Of a DNA stretch of 37,126 bases, positions 31,197 to 37,126 are shown one piece after another. Location: positions 1 through 37,126 of the forward strand of contig CAKTYE010000019.1 of assembly GCA_934631985.1 (NCBI GenBank), written 5' to 3'. The stretch is from an uncultured Clostridia bacterium. Lineage in GTDB: Bacteria; Bacillota; Clostridia; Christensenellales; Aristaeellaceae. The notes under the pieces were generated by a model. That model ran no database searches. It was not told where the DNA came from and was given only the letters and a program-made list of their open reading frames with translations. The position numbers were made by a program, and so were the translations under genes. Within the stretch, counting starts at the first letter, position 1. Each line of letters begins with the position of its first letter.

Positions 31197-33649
31197 CGCC
31201 CGCCCTCCTTCTGTGCGCATGCGTCCCGGGGAATGTTATAGCGTTTCTTGCCATAACCCACCGTATAAAACATGCCGTCCGTTTTCGGCGGTTCATCCAG
31301 CGTGTAGGTGGTATTAGGTTTTATGTCCCCAGTGCTTTCCCCATCGTACAGAAATTGCGAATCGATCAATTGCACCTGCAGCTTCAGCGCATCTGTAAAG
31401 GCAGCACTGTATTCCCCGTTATCGTTATCGTTATCGATCTTAAAAAACAAAATCCCGTTTTCATCGGCAAAGCTGGTCAGCCTGCCATTCTGATCTTTTT
31501 GAAACCGAACTGTCTCGTTGCCGCATGAAACCTCTGTGTCTTTCTCCACGTGGATGTGCACGTCCGAGGGCTCCGCCCTTTTGGCGCTTCCCTCTCCCAG
31601 CTGAATCGGTGTTTCCTCGCCGGTCTGTTCCATCGCTTCGCTGGGGACATTCGTAACAGATACGTTTTCTGTCTCCGCAGGCGCACCAATTGTCTCCAGC
31701 GCGGGGGTGTCCGTGGGCGCTTCCGTAGGCGTGGTGGACGGCGTGGACGTTGCATGTTCTTCCCGCAGTTTCTGCAAGTCACCGCTGATTTCTTCTGCGT
31801 ACAGGCCGTCTTTCTCCAGGGCCTTCCTCAGATTCTTCAGATTCTTGCCCAGGTCTTTCGGCAGTTCAAATTTCAGCTTGCCATCAGCGCCCACCAGCTC
31901 CTTCGGAGACTCGCACGTTTTGCCCGGATGCAGCAGCGTCCACAGCGCGTGCGCCGCTTCCACCTGCAGCGTGCGAACGTCCTCCTTCGCGGCAAAGTTC
32001 CCGGACACGTCCACCCCAAGGGCTTCCGCGTTCGCCTTCAGGATTTCCAGCTTCTGCTCCGCCTGCGCATGACGTTCTTTTGCAGCCTTGATATCTTCTT
32101 CAAAGTTTACATCAACGGGAGGCCACTCCTCGATGGGCTTATCATAGGCTTCCTCACTGACCAGAAAGCGGTCGCGCGCCTCCATGTCATACGCCTGCTG
32201 TGCCAGGGCATCGTATTCGTCCTCTGAAGAAACCTCGTTGGGAACATCCTCGCCCAGCCGCGCCGCGAATCGCTGCAGCATGTGTTCTTTTTCGTCTTCC
32301 TTCCTTTTTCTGTCTGACGAATAGAACAACGTCGGGGTGGGCGTTGGCGTGTCTGTCGGCGCCGGGGTGGGCGTATCCGTAGGCGCCGCCGTGGGCGTTG
32401 GGCTGGGGATGGGTGTGGCGTTTGCTTTCACCATTCCCTGCACTTCCTCCTCAGTCGCCAGATCAGCCTTTTTGACAAATTCAGCAAGCTGCCCCGGCAG
32501 CTGAATCTCCGCCCAAGTTTCCCCGCGGTATTCATAGTACGTTTTGACTTCGAGCTTTTCATTGAGCGCCAGCGTCCGTACCTTTTCAGACGCTTCGTCC
32601 ATCTCCCGGTACGACGTTGTTTCCCGGATGGTTACGAACGGTCCGCCAGGTTCAGGCAGCACCGTAGGCCCAGGCTCCGGCGTTGCGGTAGGCACCTCCG
32701 TAGGCGCCACCGTGGGCGTGGGGCTGGGGGTCGGGGTTGGTTCGGGCGTTGCCGTCGGCGTTGGCGTGGCGTACAGCTTCGCATAGGCATTATAGCCCGA
32801 TTCCGTCATTTGCCGCAGCGCGCTGACCGGGACATAACCCGTCACCAGCGTGTCGCCGTCTTCATAAATGCAATAAGCCCAGCCATTCTCCTGAGATTCC
32901 ACACGAACGTGGGTCTCCGCAGGAAGCTGCTGGATCAACCGATCCGCCTTGGCAGTCTCATACATCGCGGTGGACGTATGCACCAAATAATCGCCGGGCT
33001 GCACCGTTGGCGCAGGCTTTCGCGTCAGGTACAGCACGCCGCCCGTTGCCAGGCCCAGCGCCACCACCGCAGCGGCAACGCCCACTGCAAGGCCCTTGCC
33101 CTTTTGTTTTTTCAGCTTGATGACCTGCTTTTTCGGCATGGCGGGGATGGGCAGGGTGTTGATGCTCATCAGCGCATGGCCCTGCGCATCCCGGAAAAAG
33201 ATGGGATTATCCAGCAGCTTTGCCGCCTGCTGATCCGGGGGAACCAGCGACGCCAGCTCATAGATGCGATAGCCCGTGTTGTTTTCCAGCAGCGTTTCCC
33301 GCAGCACCATGCTGCGCGGCTGGGTGGAGCGCAGGAAAAGTGCCAGGCCCTGCTCGTAATTCTGCCCGCGCTTGCCCACCACCACCAGGCTTTTGCCCGG
33401 CTCACGGCCCGACACCGAGAAGGGGAAGAACTCCTCCACCAGCACCGGGCGCTCCGTGCGGGTATCCAGCGCGGCATAGCACTGCGCCTGCCGGCTGCTG
33501 GCGACCATCGCGCCCAGCAGATACGGGCCGACGTGCGTACCGATGGGCAGCGCCGTCTGCGCCGGACGGTATGCGGACTCCTGAAAATGGCAGAACGGGC
33601 AAATCGGCACCGCTGGCTGCGGGCACATGCATCCCGGGCAGTATTTCAC
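31193..33649 (-). CDS. Zinc-ribbon pseudokinase with SH3-like extracellular domains
   Basis: This 818-residue protein starts with a zinc ribbon (CPGC...CPFC, about 4-25). A kinase N-lobe-like segment follows (about 35-140), alignable with the neighbouring kinase around EFFPFSVSGR and NNTGYRIYEL. It has no glycine loop, Glu where the kinase has its VAIK Lys, and no catalytic loop or DFG. After a membrane helix (about 183-206) come two SH3b-like domains (about 213-275 and 326-390), Pro/Thr linkers (PTPTATPEPTPTPSPTPT), a charged helical region and a C-terminal beta domain. It may be a sensor that modulates the kinase. GTG at 33647-33649 has AGGGGAG six bases upstream; the longer frame would start inside a terminator hairpin. 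Confidence 0.82.
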   Translation of the reverse strand: MKYCPGCMCPQPAVPICPFCHFQESAYRPAQTALPIGTHVGPYLLGAMVASSRQAQCYAALDTRTERPVLVEEFFPFSVSGREPGKSLVVVGKRGQNYEQGLALFLRSTQPRSMVLRETLLENNTGYRIYELASLVPPDQQAAKLLDNPIFFRDAQGHALMSINTLPIPAMPKKQVIKLKKQKGKGLAVGVAAAVVALGLATGGVLYLTRKPAPTVQPGDYLVHTSTAMYETAKADRLIQQLPAETHVRVESQENGWAYCIYEDGDTLVTGYVPVSALRQMTESGYNAYAKLYATPTPTATPEPTPTPSPTPTVAPTEVPTATPEPGPTVLPEPGGPFVTIRETTSYREMDEASEKVRTLALNEKLEVKTYYEYRGETWAEIQLPGQLAEFVKKADLATEEEVQGMVKANATPIPSPTPTAAPTDTPTPAPTDTPTPTPTLFYSSDRKRKEDEKEHMLQRFAARLGEDVPNEVSSEDEYDALAQQAYDMEARDRFLVSEEAYDKPIEEWPPVDVNFEEDIKAAKERHAQAEQKLEILKANAEALGVDVSGNFAAKEDVRTLQVEAAHALWTLLHPGKTCESPKELVGADGKLKFELPKDLGKNLKNLRKALEKDGLYAEEISGDLQKLREEHATSTPSTTPTEAPTDTPALETIGAPAETENVSVTNVPSEAMEQTGEETPIQLGEGSAKRAEPSDVHIHVEKDTEVSCGNETVRFQKDQNGRLTSFADENGILFFKIDNDNDNGEYSAAFTDALKLQVQLIDSQFLYDGESTGDIKPNTTYTLDEPPKTDGMFYTVGYGKKRYNIPRDACAQKEGGR

Positions 33650-33723
33650 GTCTCTCTCCCCTTTTTCCCTCGGGCAGCCGCCCTGGGGCAGCCATTTTCC
33701 GAGCGTTTGGCGATACGAAAGAA

Positions 33724-33749
33724 GCTCCGCCCCGCTCACAGGACGGAGC
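33724..33749 (-). terminator. Terminator-like hairpin before the secretion cluster
   Basis: GCTCCGCCC (33724-33732) pairs with GGACGGAGC (33741-33749), one mismatch, with an 8-base loop. On the minus strand TTCTTTC follows; on the plus strand CCCTTTTG. It separates the surface-protein gene from the pseudokinase gene. I see no convincing promoter in the remaining 75 bases. Confidence 0.6.
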
Positions 33750-33812
33750 CCCTTTTGTGCAGCTATTTCACTTGAAGGATATGCCTGTTGACTTTGAGCT
33801 TATACCAGGCTG

Positions 33813-33838
33813 CCCGACCCGCAAACAGCGCGGTCGGG
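33813..33838 (-). other. Hairpin just after the surface-protein gene
   Basis: CCCGACC (33813-33819) pairs with GGTCGGG (33832-33838), extended by CGC/GCG around an AAACA loop with one bulge. It lies 15 bases past the stop at 33854. No T-run follows on the minus strand, so it is more likely an mRNA 3'-end stabiliser than a terminator on its own. Confidence 0.5.
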
Positions 33839-33853
33839 TCTGCCTTAGAATTA

Positions 33854-36800
33854 TTACTTTTCCGCCTTTTTCAGCATGGAGCTGTTCCGCATACGTGCGA
33901 AGTATTCCTTGTACAGCTCGCTCTCCTTGTCGGTCAGGAAGGTGCTTTCCAGCTTATCCGCGGGCATCGTGACCACGAACTCCGCGCTGATCCACATGTT
34001 CTTGCCCTTCACCGCGGGATCAAAGGCCACGCCGCGGTCATAGCCGGGCAACTCATGGGCCAGCATCGCATCCACGTCACGCTTTTCAGCCACCGTGAAG
34101 TAGGAGCTATCCACTGTCACGCCCTCGTCCAGGTCATAGTCATACGTCACCATGCCCTGCTCATCCATCTTGATATGGATCTCGCCGAACTTGAAGGCGT
34201 TCGCCGCGACCAGGCTCACCGTCACGCCCTGCTCCAGCTCCGCCTGGGAATAGTGACCCGCCATCAGCCAGTCGGGATCAGCATCCTTCTTGTCCATGGT
34301 GGTGCTCAGCTGACCGAGCATGTAGCCCTTCAGGGTCACGTTGGTCTGCTCGTCGCCCACCTCGAAGGTCTGCTTATCCACGTTGCCGCCCATGTCAACG
34401 GTTTGCAGGGTCACCGTATCGCCCGCAAAGGTCATGGGCATTGCCAGCGTGAACACGCCGTATGCGTTCACATTGGCCTTGATGCGCTCGCCGTTGTACA
34501 GCAGGGTCACCACCGCGCCGGGTTCCGCGATACCGGAAATCACCTTGGTGTTCTCATCGATGGGGGTCAGCAGCATGGACGGATAGCACACGCGGTCAGA
34601 GGTGAACTCGCGGGCGTCGCCCTCGCCAACCACGTCGTCGTAGTGGGCGGTCATTTGCAGCTTCTCATTCTGAGGAAGCATCTTCAGGTTAATGTAGATC
34701 GTCCAAACGCCAGCGGCATTCGTTTCAGCCGTGTATGTGGCGGGATCGCCGCTTACCGTGTCGGTCGTATCCAGCACGCCGGGAATAGTCACATGGATCA
34801 GCTCGCAGGGGTGTGCCGTGCCCGTCACGCGCAGCAGGTTGAACTGTCCGCCGTAGTAGCCGTTCTCATTGACTACAGGTTCCATTTCGGTGATGGTGAT
34901 GGGGGTGGCAACACGGGCCTGGGTCAGGTTGACCAGCGCTGCCGAGCTTACATTTCCAGCCAAGTCCCAATACTTGATATAGAGAGTTTCATTACCAGAA
35001 TGCAGCAATTCGCTGCCGTTCCAGATCAAGTCAACATCATACGGCTGATTACCCGTCAGCGGGCTTTCCAAACTTCCAATCTCCCGATCATCCTGTACAC
35101 GATATACCTTCACGCAGCTAGCATCTTCAGGCAGCGTCACGCTCAGGGTACGGGAGCGGTTGTTTGTCTCCAGCGTTGCAGAGACAGGGAACGCATAGGT
35201 GTCGTAGATGAAGCTGCAAGTCACAGTTGCTTCGCCCTGCTTCACCTGAATCTCGGGTTTTTTGTCTGCGGCTTTGGGATAGGCTTCGGGATAGGAGAAG
35301 GTCACCTGCTGGATTTCATGGACCTGCTTTTCATTATCATCCTTGGGCTGCACGCCGACAAAATTCACCATGTCCACGGTAGCCTTGCCCTCTGCATCCA
35401 AACGGATGTAGAAGGTCTTGTCAGCATACTTGATCTCCACGATCTCGTTCGGTTCGCCGTTCAGCGTGTAAGCAGGAGTATCTGCACTGATGACGCTGAC
35501 GTTCTCTTCTTTGTTAGCAAGCGTATACTTAGTAAGCGTATACTGCTTGCTGCTAGCTACCAGACCCGCAACCTCTTTCGCGGTGACCGTCAGCTCAATG
35601 GGCGTTGCTTCGTTGCCAGCTTCGTCATAGGCATACACCAGAACCTTCGCACCCGCAGGCAGGTAATTCACCTGAGATTCCTGCGTTCCCGTCTTCTCGT
35701 CCTGATAGACGTTGGTGCGCTGCGTTTTTGCATCTTCCTTATTCAGGCTGTAGGTGGTGCTGCCGTTCACCGGGATAACCTCAGTATCCTGCGGCTGTGT
35801 TGTCGGCAGCGTCTGATATACGCCATTCACCGGGTAGAGTACATGCACATAGGCCGCTTCACCGCCATCGTTAGTCAGGGTAACGGTGTTGTCGCGGGGC
35901 GTAATGGTCACCTGATCGGATACGTTGGTGATGTTGGCGCTGTCGTAGTAGACATCTGCATCTGCATAAGCCTTATCCGTTACAGAGCCATGGTCAGGGC
36001 TATCTGTGTCCATCTTGCGCAGATAGAAGTAGAACGTTTGCGCCGTGCTGTCATCGCGCTTGTTTGCTGCTTTGTCGCGTTCCCACGTCCATTCTGGCTT
36101 GAAATCATGGTCAAAATCTTTAGGTGCTTCACCATCAGCACTCTCTACATAGAACAGATAGTAATTATCCGCCTTGAAGGAGATGCTATCTCCATTCATC
36201 CAAGTGTTGCCCTGGCTCTTTACAACAGGCCAGTTAAAGTGATTATCATTCTTGGCTTCTTCTTGGAACGCAATATCCGCCGCATCATACTTCCGAGTCT
36301 CACAGACCAAAGTGCAGTTCAGGCTTCCGTCTTTCGCTGTCACCGTATAGTTGAGATCTTTCAGTGAGCCAGTCAGGCCCTCCAGCGCAGGCTGTCCGTT
36401 GACTGTTGTAACATTTGCCTCAAATGTTGCAACAACTTGCTTTGCGGTTTCGGGCTGGCCTTCCTTTTCGTTTAGCAAAACAACCAAGTTCATCGTGCTG
36501 TTGCTAATGGCATAGTTTTTGACAGTCAGCTTGGAGCCTGTTGTTGCAGTTTTGCTATCATCACTACGAATGTAGGTCACATCCTGACCAACATTCACAT
36601 AGCCATACGCGGTGTAGGTCAGCTCATAGGGGGCAACGGTAAATTCAAAATCCAGGCTGCCAGTGTAATTGCTAGTATCTGCCGCCGTTACACGCATCGT
36701 ATAGGTACCAGCATTTATTACCTTCCCGTCTTCTGTTTGGAACGCATATGTCACTGCATCCTTCAATGCCGTGTCATTCGTTGCGGTGTTTTCCAGATTT

Positions 36801-37126
36801 ACGCTATCCCAGATAGCTGCACTCTGGTCTTTGCCTGTGTAGGTGAAATCGCCAACTCCAAATGTAATCTGTTCCTTATCCATTTCCAGCGAACGCTTTG
36901 CAACGGTCACTTCGAAATCCAGACTACCAGTGTAGTTGCTAGTATCTGTTGCCGTTACACGCAGCGTATAGGTACCAGCACTTACTACCTTCCCATCTTC
37001 TGTTTGAAACGCATACGTCACCGCATCCTTCAATGCCGTGTCATTCGTTGCGGTGTTTTCCAGATTTACGCTATCCCAGATAGCTGCACTCTGGTCTTTG
37101 CCTGTGTAGGTGAAATCGCCAACTCC
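33854..37126 (-). CDS. Large repeat-containing surface protein (5' end beyond window)
   Basis: The frame runs uninterrupted off the right edge, so the start is missing; 1090 residues are visible. The visible part begins with 89-residue tandem repeats containing TYAFQTEDGKV, GTYT-RVTA and TSNYTGSLDFE, which resemble MBG-type adhesin repeats. Several Ig-like beta domains follow (for example GTAHPCELIHVTIPG and GIAEPGAVVTLLYNGE, like those in the kinase's outer part), then a C-terminal region with MWISAEFVVTMP and a charged end. No LPXTG motif or C-terminal membrane helix is visible, so anchoring would be N-terminal or non-covalent. The 5' part is more AT-rich than its neighbours. Two stop codons in tandem end it. 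It may be a wall protein or a cargo of the adjacent system. Confidence 0.85.
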   Translation of the reverse strand, partial: GVGDFTYTGKDQSAAIWDSVNLENTATNDTALKDAVTYAFQTEDGKVVSAGTYTLRVTATDTSNYTGSLDFEVTVAKRSLEMDKEQITFGVGDFTYTGKDQSAAIWDSVNLENTATNDTALKDAVTYAFQTEDGKVINAGTYTMRVTAADTSNYTGSLDFEFTVAPYELTYTAYGYVNVGQDVTYIRSDDSKTATTGSKLTVKNYAISNSTMNLVVLLNEKEGQPETAKQVVATFEANVTTVNGQPALEGLTGSLKDLNYTVTAKDGSLNCTLVCETRKYDAADIAFQEEAKNDNHFNWPVVKSQGNTWMNGDSISFKADNYYLFYVESADGEAPKDFDHDFKPEWTWERDKAANKRDDSTAQTFYFYLRKMDTDSPDHGSVTDKAYADADVYYDSANITNVSDQVTITPRDNTVTLTNDGGEAAYVHVLYPVNGVYQTLPTTQPQDTEVIPVNGSTTYSLNKEDAKTQRTNVYQDEKTGTQESQVNYLPAGAKVLVYAYDEAGNEATPIELTVTAKEVAGLVASSKQYTLTKYTLANKEENVSVISADTPAYTLNGEPNEIVEIKYADKTFYIRLDAEGKATVDMVNFVGVQPKDDNEKQVHEIQQVTFSYPEAYPKAADKKPEIQVKQGEATVTCSFIYDTYAFPVSATLETNNRSRTLSVTLPEDASCVKVYRVQDDREIGSLESPLTGNQPYDVDLIWNGSELLHSGNETLYIKYWDLAGNVSSAALVNLTQARVATPITITEMEPVVNENGYYGGQFNLLRVTGTAHPCELIHVTIPGVLDTTDTVSGDPATYTAETNAAGVWTIYINLKMLPQNEKLQMTAHYDDVVGEGDAREFTSDRVCYPSMLLTPIDENTKVISGIAEPGAVVTLLYNGERIKANVNAYGVFTLAMPMTFAGDTVTLQTVDMGGNVDKQTFEVGDEQTNVTLKGYMLGQLSTTMDKKDADPDWLMAGHYSQAELEQGVTVSLVAANAFKFGEIHIKMDEQGMVTYDYDLDEGVTVDSSYFTVAEKRDVDAMLAHELPGYDRGVAFDPAVKGKNMWISAEFVVTMPADKLESTFLTDKESELYKEYFARMRNSSMLKKAEK
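36626..37126 (-). repeat. 267-base tandem coding repeat
   Basis: The unit at 36860-37126 is repeated from 36859 downwards with a 267-base (89-residue) period and near-identity over about 230 bases. The window edge falls exactly at a unit start, so more copies may lie beyond. Confidence 0.9.

Noticed and set aside
33650..33739. A longer N-terminus for the pseudokinase starting at 33739
   Set aside because: That start lies within the loop of the 33724-33749 hairpin; GTG at 33649 has a good ribosome site and begins right before the zinc ribbon.
33788..36367. An 859-codon plus-strand frame opposite the surface-protein gene
   Set aside because: No ribosome site or domain; composition is that of antisense translation of beta-rich coding sequence.
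1..37126. CRISPR array, tRNA, rRNA, parS or Noc-site palindromes
   Set aside because: Looked for by eye on both strands and not found; the repeats present are coding repeats or isolated hairpins.

Overview
The window looks like a chromosomal segment from a GC-rich, low-motility-type Firmicute of class Clostridia, possibly a gut Oscillospirales or Christensenellales relative. The class-level guess rests on Firmicute gene neighbourhoods (radA next to a yacL-type PIN/TRAM gene; rsmG followed by a Noc/ParB-type gene), AAGGAGG-type ribosome binding sites, and a type VIIb (ESX/Yuk-like) secretion locus. The order-level guess is weak.

Left part (1-7025): the tail of an IS3-family transposase and its probable right terminus abut a small two-helix membrane protein gene. 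Next come yacL and radA on the minus strand. Divergent from these, on the plus strand, is a radC - DUF218 - rsmG operon ending in a long terminator, followed by a ParB/Noc-like gene with unusual nucleotide-binding motifs. Positions 7026-7612 carry no gene but contain a series of strong hairpins.

Main part (7613-33649, all minus strand): reading in the direction of transcription, a roughly 25-kb tightly spaced gene cluster encodes a zinc-ribbon pseudokinase with SH3-like outer domains, a PP2C phosphatase, a giant transmembrane Ser/Thr kinase, a secreted copy of the kinase's C-terminal domain, a VWA / peptidoglycan-binding-like / FHA transmembrane protein, a second FHA protein with seven GMDxxT repeats, the ubiquitin-like EsaB/YukD, the EssC/YukB motor ATPase, a WXG-domain fusion, DUF4176 and DUF5082-like helpers, an LXG-like candidate effector, a small membrane protein, a TPR protein and three WXG100-type proteins. 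A LytTR regulator with a degenerate receiver lies just downstream. EsaA, EssA and EssB are not visible.

How it may work (inference): kinase, phosphatase and FHA readers with extracellular wall-sensing domains, cotranscribed with the T7SS motor, look like a threonine-phosphorylation switch for type VII secretion. This is analogous in parts list to the PpkA/PppA/Fha pathway that controls some type VI systems. The GMDxxT repeats are the natural candidate phospho-sites. This is the most interesting system in the window.

Right edge (33854-37126): a large, incomplete surface protein with 89-residue tandem repeats and Ig-like domains is separated from the secretion cluster by two hairpins. No tRNA, rRNA or CRISPR array was seen.
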